Shown: positions 12,541 to 24,146, counted from the stretch's first letter. The stretch is 64,000 nucleotides of DNA from Typhlomys cinereus (GCA_023101885.1 JALPQD010000016.1:12711634-12775633), one strand, 5' to 3'. Notes: a model not told the origin generated them from the sequence alone. Program-made: numbers and translations.

Positions 12541-13147
12541 GAATTTCTGAACTTAACAGGCTTCTTGTCTGGCAACTCTGGAGCCTGAGTTCTAGGATAA
12601 GTACTTGGTCAAAAGGCAATTAGGCATGTATCAGACCCAATACAGCCCTTTTCAATGTCCCATGTGCCTTCTGGATATATCCTCCCTAACTCTGCAAATC
12701 TAAAGGAAAGAAACATTGTATAAATATGAAATCTTTATAGCTTGGTTGACTATTGAGAATCATAAAAAACAAGATCACAACTACTATACAGATTTAGATC
12801 ACAATTACCACATCCATAAGATCATGATTACTATATAAACTAAGATCACCATTGTTATATAAAAATAGATCACAATTACTATATCAAATGAGACCATAAT
12901 TATTACATAAAAATGATCATGATTACTTTCTGAAATGAAATTTAAATTACTGTATAAACTAGATCTTAATTACTGCATAAAATAATATTTGATTTATATA
13001 TGAATCAATATTAAGATTACTATATAAAATGAAATTATGGTTACTGTATAAAATTGAATCACGATTACTATATAAAATCATGATGAAATATAATATCACT
13101 ATTCCTATATAACATGAAATTGTCATTGTTACATACAATTATATCTT
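12541..13147. repeat. Right copy of the 607-bp direct duplication
   Basis: See 10232-10838. The right edge lies at a TCTT/GA sequence (cleavage between 13147 and 13148), the form expected for L1 endonuclease nicking before a minus-strand insertion. Confidence 0.95.
12764..13139. repeat. Second copy of the AT-rich degenerate minisatellite
   Basis: Duplicate of 10455-10830 as part of the 607-bp block, with the single G/A difference at 13063. Confidence 0.8.
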
Positions 13148-13304
13148 GATTATTATGGATGTAACACAGGAGGATTAGGAAGAAATGGTTGACTCTAGTT
13201 TTGATGAATTGACACTTTGGTAAATGATCTTTGGCAATTCATTTAAGGTCTCTTGTCTTTATTGACAGTATCTTTAATGCATTGAGACACAAATTTTTAA
13301 ATTT
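13148..13304. other. Unique DNA between two L1 insertions
   Basis: No repeat recognised. This is the continuation of the pre-insertion locus. Confidence 0.6.
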
Positions 13305-13320
13305 ATGCCCTTTACTTTTT

Positions 13321-14123
13321 TTTTTTATTTCAGCTCATACAAACTTATTAGGTACACCAGTTCCCTCCCTTCCTCCTCCTCCCCCCCGTACCCCCTACTT
13401 CCCCTCCCCACCCTTCTCCCTCCCCATCCCCCAGTGCCTCCCGCCCCAATTCCCAGAGAGTCCTTTCTTGTGCATGTCTGATTTTCCTCTGGGCCCTCCT
13501 CTCCGATGACGTACAAGGACCCAGTGGCCTTTCCCTGAACCCTTTCCCGTGTTCCCCTTAGGTATAGGAACACTGCTGTGGCTGCCAATCCTTTACCTCC
13601 AAGGCTCTTGGTGCCTTTAGCAGATGCTAGACTTTGTGAGGTCAACAGTGTGTTGGACAATGCGCAGGGCATGCAAAGTCCAATTATGATTGCTTCAGCC
13701 CTAACTAGTATAGAGTATCTTATATATCATTGCTCCTCCCATCCTTTGTTCTTACACTCTTACCGCCCCCTCTTCCGCAAATTTCCCTGAGCTTCAAGAT
13801 GGGGAGAGACTAAGCTGGCCTACTTCTAGGTGGTTGATATAGAGTCTCTGAAGTTCTGGATTGTGGTTTGTTGATTTTCTTTTGCAGTTTTGCTGCTCCT
13901 GCAATGCCCTTCACTCCATCCTGGTGGGCATTGTATGTTACCCCCTGGCCAGAGACAAAAAGCTGTTAGAGTCTTGTGATAAAAGCACATTCAAAGGTAG
14001 ATGTAATAAAAGTGGGAAACCATACTAAGGGAGGGGTCTATCCCCCATTGCACAATGGTTACTTTTTATCTGCCAGACTATATGCCCTCCTCTTCTGGTG
14101 AGATCACACCCCCTCAGTAGTAA
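13321..14123 (-). mobile_element. Young 5'-truncated LINE-1, 3' UTR only
   Basis: Antisense L1 with poly-T at the left, the CCTCCC-rich tract, and 3' UTR sequence nearly identical to that in 10839-11640. It is flanked by a clean 16-bp target duplication (13305-13320 and 14124-14139, ATGCCCTTTACTTTTT). The right edge reads TTTTT/AA, a consensus L1 endonuclease site. The polypurine strand yields open frames (13231-13672) with no meaning. Confidence 0.95.
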
Positions 14124-14244
14124 ATGCCCTTTACTTTTTAATGCAAACTTGCTTACATGAATATAATGAATTTATAATATTTTAAATCCTTAGTCTCCAA
14201 ATTCCATCCCATTTCTTTTTCTTACGACCTTTCATCTCCCTTCT

Positions 14245-16788
14245 GCTCATACAAATATAATAGGAACCCCTGCCCCCTCCCTCCCTCCACCCCTCCCTGG
14301 ACCTCCCTGTTCCCTCCCTGCTTTGTCCCTTCCTTTCTCCCCTCCCTCCCTTTCCCCCAGTGTCCCCTCCCCCATCTCTGAAGCATCCTTTAATGAGTAT
14401 ATCAAACTTTCCTCAGGGTCCTCCTCATTGATGAGTTGTAAGGACTCAGTGGCAAATTCCTAGAACTCTTTCTTGTGTTCCCTTAAGTATGGGAACACTA
14501 TTGTGACTGTTAATCCCTTGCTTCTAAGGATCCTGGTGCCTTTAATCCATGCTAGAATTTGAGGGGTCAATGATATGCTGGACATTGCGCAGATCATGCA
14601 GAGTCCTGCTACAATTGCTTTGGCCCTATCTTGTGTGGAGTATCTTGCATATCATGACTCCTCCCATCCTTGTGCTCTTACAATCTTACCATCCCCTCTT
14701 TCGCAAATTTCCCTGAGTTTCAGAGGAGAGATTAGGCAGGCCTGATTCCAGGTGGTTGATATAGAGTCTCTGATGTTCTGAATTTGGTCTGTTGATGATA
14801 TTTTTTCAGTTTTGCTGTTCCTGCAATGCCCTTGGTTCCATCCTGATGGGTATTGGATGTTAAACCCTGGCCAGAGATAAAAACCTGTTAAATTAGAGTC
14901 TTGTTATAAGAGTATATTCAAAGGTAGATGGAATAGAAGTAGGAGACCATGGGGAGAGAGGGGTCAATCACCCATTTGCAAAATGGTTACCTTCTATCTG
15001 GCAGCCTATATGCCCTCCCCTTCTAGTAAGATCATACCCCATCAGTTGGAAATGATCAGGAAAAAAAGTCTGTGAACTTAATCAGATGTCTCATTACGTA
15101 CTTGCAGTCCTTGATGGTAGCATATTTTCTCTGCTGTAACATGATCACCTCTCTGTTACTGGTGTGTCCCTCCTTCCCCATCCCTCCTTTTCATAATCTT
15201 TGCAATTACTGTAGATATTACAGAGATTTGTCCTTGAGTGTCTCTAAGTGGGTTTGGTACTAGGATCCACCTGTTAGGGAGTACATACGGCACTTAATTT
15301 TCTGTGTCTGGGATACTACACTCAATATAATTGTTTCCAATTCCAACCATTTCCCAGCAAATTGCATTAATTCATCATTTTTGATGGCCAAGTAGTATTC
15401 CATTGTATAAATGCACTACATTTTCTTTATCCACTCATCATCTGTTGGACATTTGGGCTGATTCCATGACTTTGTTATTGTAAACAGTGCTGCTATGAAC
15501 ATGGTCATGCTTGTGCTATCGAGGCAAACCTCTGCTGCATGGGGAGTTATTCCCAGTAGTGGTATAGCAGGGTCATATGGCATTTCAATCTTTAACTTCT
15601 TTAAGAATAGCCAGAAGGCTTGCCAGAGTGGCTGTATGAGCCTGCATTCCCACCAGCAATGTAGGACAGTTCCCCTCTCTCCACATCCTTTCCAGCACTT
15701 GGTGTTATTTGTATTGTGGATTTTTGCCATCTTAGCAGAGGTGAAATGATATCTCAGGGAAGTTTTGATTTGCATTTCCCTGATGGCTAAGGATGTGGAG
15801 CATTTTTTAAGATATTTGTTAAACATTTTAATTTCTTCCTTGGTAAAATTTCTTTTAAGTTCCAAGGCCCATTTTCTAATTGGGCCATTTGTTTCCTTGG
15901 TGTTTAGTTTTCTAAGTTATTTGTGCACTCTGGATAATAGAGCTCTATCAGATATTTGGTTAATGAAGATTTTCTCCCATTCTGTGGGTTGCCTGTGTGC
16001 TAGAGTTACAATCTCTTTATCTGAACAGAAGTTCTTTAATTTCACAAGATTCCATCTGTTGATAGTTGGTAGCAGTGACTGTGCCATTGGATGTCGGTTC
16101 AAGAAATCTTGGTCTAGTCCAATCAGCTCCAGGGAGTTCCCTACCCTTTCAACTATGGTTTTAATAGTCACTGGCCTTATATCGAGGCCCTTGATCCATT
16201 TTGGAGTTAATTCTTGTACATGGTGACAAGTACGGGTCCAGTTTTATTCTTCTGCATGTGGAGATCCAGTTTTGTCAGCACCATTTGTTGAAGATGCTGT
16301 TCTTTTTCCATTGGATTCTTTGGGCCCCTTTGTCAAAGATCAAATGGCCGTAGTTGTGTGGGCTTATATCTGGGTCTTCAATCCTTATCCATTGATCTGT
16401 GTGTCTGTTTTGAAGCCTGTACCAGGCTATTTTTACAGCTATGAATTTGTAGTATAGAATTAAGGTTTGGTATGGTAATACCTCCAGCCGTGTTTTTGTT
16501 ACTCAGGATTGTTTTTGTTATCCTTGGTCTTTTGTGTCTCCATATGAATTTTGAGATTGTTTGGTCAACTTCTTTGAAGAATTGCTTTGGGATTTTAATT
16601 GGTATAGCATTGAATTTGTATATTGCCTTTGGTAGGATGGTCTTTTTTATGATGTTGATTCTGCCAATCCAGGAACATGGGAGGCTTTTCCACCTTCTGG
16701 TGTCTTTTGCAATTTCTTTCTTTAGGGTTTTAAAGTTTTCATTATAGAGGTCTCTTACTTCCTTGGTTAGGTTTATCCCAAGGTGTGA
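14245..16788 (-). mobile_element. 5'-truncated LINE-1: ORF2 second half plus 3' UTR, no clear poly-A
   Basis: On the minus strand this covers ORF2 from downstream of the reverse-transcriptase active site to its end, then the full 3' UTR with polypurine tract. Open pieces remain at 15416-15865, which carries the cysteine-rich motif (CWKGCGERG...HCWWEC), and at 15917-16171, but stops separate them. It is older than the two L1s to its left. A 9-bp repeat CTCCCTTCT (14236-14244 and 16789-16797) is the best target duplication, and no oligo-T run sits between it and the L1 end. Confidence 0.9.
15416..15865 (-). pseudogene. L1 ORF2 remnant, cysteine-rich C-terminal region
   Basis: A 149-codon open remnant of L1 ORF2 protein. 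It contains the basic KWA/MELKRNF block, the STSLAIREMQIK block, the cysteine/histidine motif CWKGCGERG...HCWWEC, the PAIPLLGI block and KSWNQPKCPT. All are standard landmarks of the ORF2 C-terminus, which helps bind L1 RNA. It has no endonuclease or reverse-transcriptase domain, so it is non-functional for retrotransposition. Confidence 0.85.
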
Positions 16789-16797
16789 CTCCCTTCT

Positions 16798-17527
16798 AAT
16801 TTAATACTTTTTAAATCTGGGGTTGATCAATTACTGGTAATGTAGGTTGGAGCTGCCATATTCATATGGTGGCACGCAAAACTGTTTCCAGGTGTTGTCA
16901 GAGTGGCACTGGATTCAAGATATACCTTCCACAGGATTCTAGAAATTTTGACAGAAACAATGTACAAGACAGCATTGTGAATTATAATGAGCAAAATATA
17001 AGGGCTATTAGAACTAAGCACATTAATAACATTATGTTTAAAACTGTCTGTAAAAATTACATTAATGATAATGACATAGTTAAATTTTTTAAAAATCACA
17101 GAGAACTTGAAGTCTGAGACCTCAGTCAACATTTTGGTTTGAGAGCTAAACTAAAGATTTTTACTACCTTAGGAGATAACTTTGGTCCTATCTGAGCAAG
17201 ATGAGTTTTATCAAATGATTCATGCTATTTTTTTTATAAAAAAACACTTTTTAGTATCAAACAGTGGCTTTCTATAAAAACAAATATTGAAAGTCTGTGG
17301 TTTTAAACTTGCCATTTTCATTTCAAAATACTTCAATTGAAATTGCAAAGCAAATAGAGCAAAAGCAAAACCCTAGGAGTTTTCTTCAAGAGGCAGAATC
17401 ATATTTTAGTTTCCTTCAATTTATATTTATAAATTGCTATTTCCTCTTAAAAGTATTAAAATTCTTCACTTTTCTTTGTTTGTATTCCTTTCATTCCCTA
17501 TTTTGCCCCTCCTATTTTTTTCTGCAA
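16798..17527. other. Unique AT-rich DNA
   Basis: No recognised repeat or gene. The open frames at 16827-17132 and 16866-17117 overlap on opposite strands. Confidence 0.5.
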
Positions 17528-17553
17528 ACACACACACACACACACACACACAC
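17528..17553. repeat. (CA)n microsatellite
   Basis: Thirteen CA units. Confidence 0.95.
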
Positions 17554-18908
17554 GTTATTTTCAAACCAGCTCTGGGTATGAAGGATGTGAAAAAAAGTGC
17601 TTAGTTTTTTTATGTGGAAACTATGGTTTCCATGGATAAAACCATAGCCTGTAGCCCTGCTTGCCTTTATCCTGTGATCATGTCCCTATTGGTCCTTTTT
17701 CCAACTGTGTCACTGGGAAGGACTATATGACAGCTCAGTGCTCTTATCATAATTAACAAATTTCCATGTCTTCTTCAAAATACAGATGTGAATGCTGAAT
17801 GAAAGGAACAATATTTACACTGGACAAAACATACCTGATATTTTAAAGGTTAATGTCTTTCTTAAACTCCTTCTTGTGTCCTCAGCCCCTGAATTCATAG
17901 GAACGTAAATAACTTATGTGGTGAAGTATGTGAAGAGGTAACTTTTATTAACACAGTTCTGGTTTTCTTTTCTATGTTAGCAAAAGGGCTGTGTTTCTCT
18001 ACTGGGAGCAAAAATTTCCATTGCACAAGAAGTCTACAGTCTTGTGGATAGGACAAAATTAGAGAATATAACAGCAATTCATCAATAGGTCAGCAAATAC
18101 TTATGTTTGTTCCAGCTTCCCCACCAACAGAAATGCAGTCAAATTTTCTGTAACAATAATTGGCTCACTTGCTTGATTCAACAATATTTATGAGAAAGAT
18201 AGTAGGAAGGAGTGAAAGACAATCTAAGTACTTTCTGAAAATATTTGGAACTAGTTTTGAGACCATCAATTTTCCATTGCCGTCAAATGAGCTGTAGGAA
18301 TATATGATCCTTTGGAAAAGTTTTACTCCATGTTGCTTTGGCTTGTCTACATTTCTATTAAGAGTATCTTGGTACAACTGTTAGTGCTAAGAAGTCCCCC
18401 ATTTATCCCGCACTATAGAGTCAAGGATGTCAGGAACAGGAGAAATCTACACACAACTTACTGAAGAACGCAGAATTGCATCTTGCTGTTATTAATAGAC
18501 AGAGGCATGGCAAATAGAATGTTCAAAGCTGCTTCAGTGCTCTCCACTAAAGTGTGGAATGTGTTATTTCAACATTTATTTATTAATAAGCTAATATATA
18601 GTACTGATGATTACTAAAGTTATTAAGAGATACAGGGTGTGTATGATCAGCCTTTGCTCCATTTAATCTTATTTAAGAAAATCCAATGTTTAATATCCAG
18701 TTCTAATGGATAAAATATGACAGAAGATCAATATTATTCCACTACATATTTATGCTAATCCTTACATAAATATATAATAATATAATTTCTATGTGCAGTA
18801 GACATAATGAGATCGACTTCTTAGCAAAAAAACAAAAGCTATGAAATTGGACAAAAATCTATGTGGAATAATGAAAAGGAAAAGTTGTGCTCAGTAGTCC
18901 TTCTGCTT
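17554..18908. other. Unique AT-rich DNA
   Basis: No recognised repeat, RNA or coding signal. Confidence 0.5.
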
Positions 18909-18929
18909 GATGATGATGATGATGATGAT
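18909..18929. repeat. (GAT)7 trinucleotide microsatellite
   Basis: Seven GAT units. Confidence 0.9.
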
Positions 18930-18930
18930 A

Positions 18931-19013
18931 ATCTTGCAATGAAGTCCAGAATGACTTTAAATTCAGTTCTATTGCCTCTACCACCTAAGTGTTGAGATTC
19001 CAGGCATGTGCCT
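18931..19013 (-). mobile_element. B1 SINE fragment, old
   Basis: Decayed B1 reverse-complement order: AGTCCAGAATGACTTTAAATTC, then CCTCTACCACCTAAGTG, then AGATTCCAGGCATGTG. Confidence 0.6.
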
Positions 19014-19142
19014 CATTCTCTGCTCATGGGAATTTCTAACAGTACTTTGACTACCTGTTCGGTGAACTTTCAGTTGTCTGTACTGCAGCCTTTATATCCC
19101 ACTACAGATGACTTTCTGCCATTTGGTGTGAGAAACTATTTC

Positions 19143-19507
19143 AGGGCTGAGGAAATGGTGGAAGGGTTAAATAAAATCTTTGCCTCATAAGCCAAAGGTC
19201 CTGAGTTAAGATCCACAGATTCTACCCAATAAATATGAGATAGGTGTGGCAGTGCCTACAGTTCTGTCCCTGGAAGGCAGAGGCTGGGAATTCCTATAGC
19301 AAAGCAATGATGTGGGAAGAGCAATCAGATGATTCCCATTGTCACACGTGGGCCTCCACAGGCACAAACACCTAGTGTCCTCTTGTACACAGACACAGAC
19401 ACACAGGCATATAGACACACATAGACACACAACACACGCACAACACAAACACACACACACATACGCACCCACACGCACACACGCACACACGCACCCACAC
19501 ATAAACA
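19143..19507 (+). mobile_element. B2/B3-like tRNA-derived SINE, old copy
   Basis: The head GGGCTGAGGAAATGGT...GGGTTAA and a decayed Pol III B box (GGTCCTGAGTTAAGATCC) are followed by a body and a long CA-rich tail (19382-19502). The CA tail creates apparent cysteine/valine-rich frames on the minus strand. Confidence 0.75.
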
Positions 19508-20039
19508 CTTATGACCCTAAGCTGAAAAAAAGAAACAAAGATAAAGAAATTGCTTAATTGAATCTGCTGGTTATTACACTGAGACTTTGACATTTCCCAA
19601 CTCAATTTGCCATTGAAATCGTTCCTTAAGAATGATAGTTTTGTAGGTCCAAACTGACATTGAATGCTATGCACTGGGTCATTTATTTGTCTTTTATCAG
19701 ATCCTCTTCAAAATTAATCTTCTGTTCTTATAAATTGCTTTAACCCTTCTGTAAAACATGAATTTTAATTTAAAAAAGGTGTCTACTAAATACAAACACA
19801 GTAGGCAACAAGTGGACCCAGAACTTGACATCTGTCTATTCACTCGAGGGTATCTGACTGTATCTCTAACTTTTCAATGTTTGGGCCCCTGCTGATTTTT
19901 TTTCTCATAGGAAGCCTGAGGTCTCATAAGACAAAGACACCATATTCTAGCTACACAGCTCTCTCACCATCCTATGATATGGTTCTTTTACTGCCATCTT
20001 GATTTTAGTTTTCTTTGTCTGAGGATGGCAGTTATGTGT

Positions 20040-20180
20040 GAATGAATGTTCACATCTGTGTGGATACTTACATGTATGTGGAGGTAAATATGCAAAAATG
20101 AGCATGCAACTGGAGGCTCAGAGTTGACAGTGTGAGTCTTCTTCAATTCCTCTATGCTTTTATTTTTAAGTTTTTAAGTC
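20040..20180 (-). mobile_element. Composite B3/B4-type SINE, left part
   Basis: TG-rich tail, then the GTGGAGG...GAGCATGCAACTGGAGGCTCAGAGTTGAC and GAGTCTTCTTCAATTCCTC blocks typical of the 3' half of rodent composite SINEs. Its partner continues at 20600-20775 after an LTR insertion. Confidence 0.55.
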
Positions 20181-20184
20181 AGGG

Positions 20185-20598
20185 TACTGTAGATTGTGTT
20201 TCCAATAAATTTACAACCAAACAACTTAGGGGAACAAGGGTATTCATTCTTTCTTATGAATATACATTACAGATCATATTCCAGCCTGGCAGGGGAGTTA
20301 CCAAGGGAACTGGCCACAGGATATACACTGAGATTGCTAAGAGAGCAGAAAATATCACTTACCGGACTGCAAGATTGTCCTAGTATATCAAAATATGAAA
20401 ACTTAGTGAAACAATCCCCTTCTTATCCACTTACCTAGGGAATGGTCTCATTTACTATGACCTAGTATCCCCATATTGATTAGATACTCTCTTAGAGTCT
20501 TGGTTAGGGCTTGCCTCAGCTACCAATTCTTCAAAGATATGCCCAGAATTCAGTCTTCATTGTCAAGTTGACATCTGTACATAACTAGCACAATTGAA
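20185..20598 (-). mobile_element. Old rodent ERVL/MaLR-type solo LTR inserted in a SINE
   Basis: The motif GTCAAGTTGACA, together with the upstream GGCAGGGGAGTTACCAAGGG and CTTAGGGGAACAAGGGT.TTC blocks, follows the order of a common rodent LTR read in reverse. Subfamily and exact ends are not resolved. No protein-coding part is present. Confidence 0.45.
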
Positions 20599-20599
20599 C

Positions 20600-20775
20600 C
20601 CAGAGTTAACCAATCAACTAGGCTAGCTATCCGACCTGCCTTAGAGATTGCCTGTCTTTGATTCCTGAGTGCTTGGGATTACAATTAGCTGCCACATTTC
20701 TTCTGGGGACTTGAATTTTGATCCTTATCCTTTCTGGGATAAGTGTATTATACACTGAATCATAGCTCTAACCCA
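20600..20775 (-). mobile_element. Composite B3/B4-type SINE, right part
   Basis: The block CTAGGCTAGCTA is followed by a B1-like segment (TGAGTGCTTGGGATTACA), then a tRNA-derived head in reverse (TGGGGACTTGAA ... CATAGCTCTAACCC). Confidence 0.6.
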
Positions 20776-21279
20776 CCTTGATGTTTATGCTTAGTTTTGA
20801 CACAAATTATAATCATTTTTCTCTGTAGATTTTACTTCACAAGAATATATTTTCTTCCTTGAATAATTTATAGTATAATGTATAGTGCTTATGCATGACA
20901 ATTTTTATGTGACCTAACTGGTATTAAATCAATCATTAACATATGCTTATACTCTTCTGTGATTATGAAAAGTCTGACTTAACAGCTAATCATAACATTG
21001 TTTGATGACCTAGGAGAAGTATAGCAAATATTATATTTGTTAATTTATATTTGAGTTGAATGTGAACACTGAGAAGTAACACATACACTTAGAGATTTCT
21101 ATTTTGTAGGAATGATAACCTAAGAACATTATGTGTTATCCTATATGAACTGCTAGTTTTGTATCTCACTTGGTAAAATTATTCTAACGTGATTCCATTT
21201 TTTTCTGAAAATCAAGCTTTACCCTTCCTTATATTCTGTGAGAAGCATCTTTGTTATTTTATTGACATCTTCATTAATT
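20776..21279. other. Unique AT-rich DNA
   Basis: Nothing recognised. Confidence 0.5.
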
Positions 21280-21290
21280 AAGAAATGTGA

Positions 21291-21571
21291 GGGGCTGGAG
21301 AGGTGGCTCAGGGGTTACGCCTCTGCCTTGCAGGCAGAAGGTCCTGAGTTCGGATCCCAGATCCCACGTATAGACGCCAGGCGGAAGCGGGGGCGGCCTG
21401 CGCTGCTGGTCCTGGTAGGGCGGAGCCTGTGAATCCCGGGGCAGAAGGAGGTGGAGGCGTCCATGGTGGTTCGCGAATTCGTCCGTGGTTCTACATACGC
21501 ACACACACACACACGCACGCACATACATACGCACACACGCACAATTGAATAAATAATAAAAAATTAAAAAA
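21291..21571 (+). mobile_element. Young tRNA-derived SINE (B2-like, lineage-specific), copy 1
   Basis: The tRNA-like head carries a Pol III A box (TGGCTCAGGGGTTA) and B box (GGTCCTGAGTTCGGATCC). It is followed by a GC-rich unique body with preserved CpGs, then (CA/CG)n, an AATTGAATAAATAATAAAAA tail and oligo-A. An 11-bp target duplication AAGAAATGTGA lies at 21280-21290 and 21572-21582. It does not encode protein and would depend on L1 for mobility. Confidence 0.93.
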
Positions 21572-21859
21572 AAGAAATGTGAATAAAAATTTGAGATATA
21601 TTATTCAAATTTGGTTAAGTTAAACATGGCTTTAAATTTAAGATATGTCTATTTTACTTTCACACTCTTGGGTCTACCCCAATGCCAGTCCTACCCTACT
21701 CTTTTTGCCTGGGTCTGTGGCCACAGCTCTGCCCCTAGGATGGGGCCTTCTTAAGGAAAGCATATCCCTCTTGGGTTCCCCCACACAAACCATGGTCCAC
21801 CCCAAGGCTAACACTCAACAAGTAGCATCTCATTAAAGAACTCCTTTCAGGAAAGGATA

Positions 21860-23735
21860 ATAGGAATGGAAGGTATCACCATACCAGACAACCTAGCAAA
21901 AAGACAACCTATAAAATGTGAGAAAATATTCACTGTCCACACATTTAATAGAAGGCTAATATTGAGAGTGTACAAAGAACTAAAAAAAAAATCAGAGGAG
22001 CTTAAAGGAAGTATTTTCCATGATGAAGTTGAAATATTTAGCATATATCTTAAAAATGTTCCACCTCCAAAGCAATTAGGGAAAGACAAATCAAAAGCAC
22101 CCTTAAATATTATCGCAACATTGTCAAAATGGCTAAAATTCAAAACATATAAAACAACAAATGGTGGAGAGGATTCAGGGTGAAGGAACCCTCAAACATT
22201 ACTAGTAGGAATGAAAACTTGTACATCTGCTCTGGAGAGTAGTGTGGTGGTTGCTAAAATAGTTAAAAATTGAAATGTCATATGATTCAGCTTTACTACT
22301 ACTGCGAATATTCCCAAAGAATGCTTCATCTTACTAGAGAGACACATAAATATCTGTTCATTACAGTACTATTCACAATAGCAAATTCATGGAATCAGCC
22401 TAAAAGCCCAGCAGTAGATGAACAGATAATGCAAATGTGGTAAGTATACACAATGGGTTGCCATGCAGGTATCAAAAAAATAAATTAATGAATTTGCTGG
22501 TAGTTGGAAGAAGTTATATGGAACAAAGCATTCCAGACACAGAAAGGCTGATGTCACATGTTCTCCCTTGTAATTGGAGCTTAGTGTTTATCCCTCAAAA
22601 TGATGTACTCAAGGAGAAATTTCTATAATATCCATTTAAAGCATAAAAGTAAAATAACTTGGGCAATAGGGGAAAGAAGACTCCAAGAGAGTAGAGACAA
22701 AAACACACAGCTAGAAAGATAGATAAAGTCACTATTAAGAAAAGCCAGTAAGGGAAGGGAGGTAAGCCAGGAGATCTTCATAATGGGTAAGGAAGAAAAA
22801 AAGATGAAGAGGCATGTGGCTCAGAGGAAAAGATCAAGGGTTTATCCCAGTAGTAAATGCTATAAGCCACTACAGTTCAGGTAAAAAGAATCTACAGTAA
22901 AAACAGATATGTAAGACCAATGGGAGAGAAATTAGTCTCTGAATGGGTTTTAATCTTCTTATTGGCAGGGAAACCAAACCTCATACTGCAAATAATGATA
23001 GAAGGAGAATAAATGCACAGGAACAGATATCTTAGTGCTACCTATAAAAGATAGATAACATAATACCAGTCTATATACTTCTTTTTTAATCCTTAGATTA
23101 AAAAAAACTCTCAGAGCTCAATAAAGTTATATTCTATTGCAATGGAAGACAAGGAAGTTAGAAAACCACATCAGGCCAGAAGGTCAAAAAACCTAGAATA
23201 CTCAGCCATAATCAGCACATCAAAATCCTATTCCACACTGAGGATAAGGAAGAAGGGATGGTAAGATTGCAAGAACCTAAAGATGGGATGAAATACTCCT
23301 GAACAACATACCTCAGCTAAGACGGCTGTACCTCGAAAGTCAATTTGATGAAAACTTCTACCACTAGACCTACACAATGACTGATGACATACCAACTTTT
23401 TTCCCAAAGCCTAAGAACTTAGAATAGATGCTCTCAGAGAGTGTCTCAGGGACAAATTCTGGACAAGGAAAGAGGAACCTCTCCCCTTACAACTTTACCC
23501 ACTGAAGTGCCATATAAAGTTTAAAAGAAATATAACTCTCTTACCTACACAGGAATCCCAAAAAGAGATTTGTTGATACACACAAACACAGGGATGGAAA
23601 GGGAAGTGAGGGGGAGACAGAACAGTATGGATGAAGGAAAGTTGGATTGAGAAAAAGGGAAGTAGGTAGAGAGGGAATCAGGAAAAACATAAAACTAGAT
23701 TTCTGTAAATAAATGAATAAAAAAAAATTTACATT
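21860..23735 (+). mobile_element. Old LINE-1, ORF2 C-terminus and 3' UTR
   Basis: The sense L1 begins in the ORF2 region upstream of the KELKK block (open piece 21866-22183), continues through the GGAGAGGAT...GGAACCCTC (cysteine-rich) region and the ACTATTCACAATAGCAAA block, and has a long 3' UTR. It ends with the purine-rich stretch (about 23590-23690) and AAATAAATGAATAAAAAAAAA. It is much more diverged than the other L1 copies and thus an older subfamily. Confidence 0.85.
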
Positions 23736-24146
23736 TTCAAAATGACCAGTTTATCAATTCATCACATAATCCCCTGACACATTTCTTTATGCATTTGATA
23801 ATTTATGTTATAAATGAGTTTTATGTATCTGGTGCTATCTCTTTTGAGGGATGTTAGGATAAAACTGCAAGCAAAACAGACTACATCCTAGCTTATGTGG
23901 GGGTTAAATTCAACTTGTGGGATAATGTAGCAGGTTAAAGACATTTAATGTGAAACTGCAGGTCACAACTTTATACAAATATCACCTTAAGGGCTGAATG
24001 AACACATCTTTTCAAAATGCCAACTGTAAGAATCTTAATGTAATTTTTTATGGTAGCCAATTACCTCCAATTTAACATGCTCATTAAATAATTCTGATAT
24101 ATTTGATCTCAGGAAAATGTTTTGAGAATTAATAGAAAATTGGTGT
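23736..24146. other. Unique AT-rich DNA
   Basis: Nothing recognised. Confidence 0.5.

Noticed and set aside
12010..12550. Overlapping open frames on both strands in the young L1
   Set aside because: The minus-strand frame is an L1 ORF2 remnant and the plus-strand ones are its shadows; the same plus-strand shadow recurs in the other antisense L1 copies (113-346, 15765-16226).
10232..13147. Simple segmental duplication or assembly error as the default reading of the 607-bp repeat
   Set aside because: Not excluded, but less favoured: the duplication edges coincide exactly with both L1 ends and with an L1-endonuclease-type site. The test is given under findings.
19206..19674. Cysteine/valine-rich minus-strand frames
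   Set aside because: They are translations of the CA-rich SINE tail. The same kind of frame recurs at 35267-35470, 48903-49169 and 53721-54185.
21291..21365. tRNA gene-like head with A and B boxes
   Set aside because: The same head occurs in all six SINE copies with SINE body, tail and TSD, so it is SINE and not a tRNA gene.
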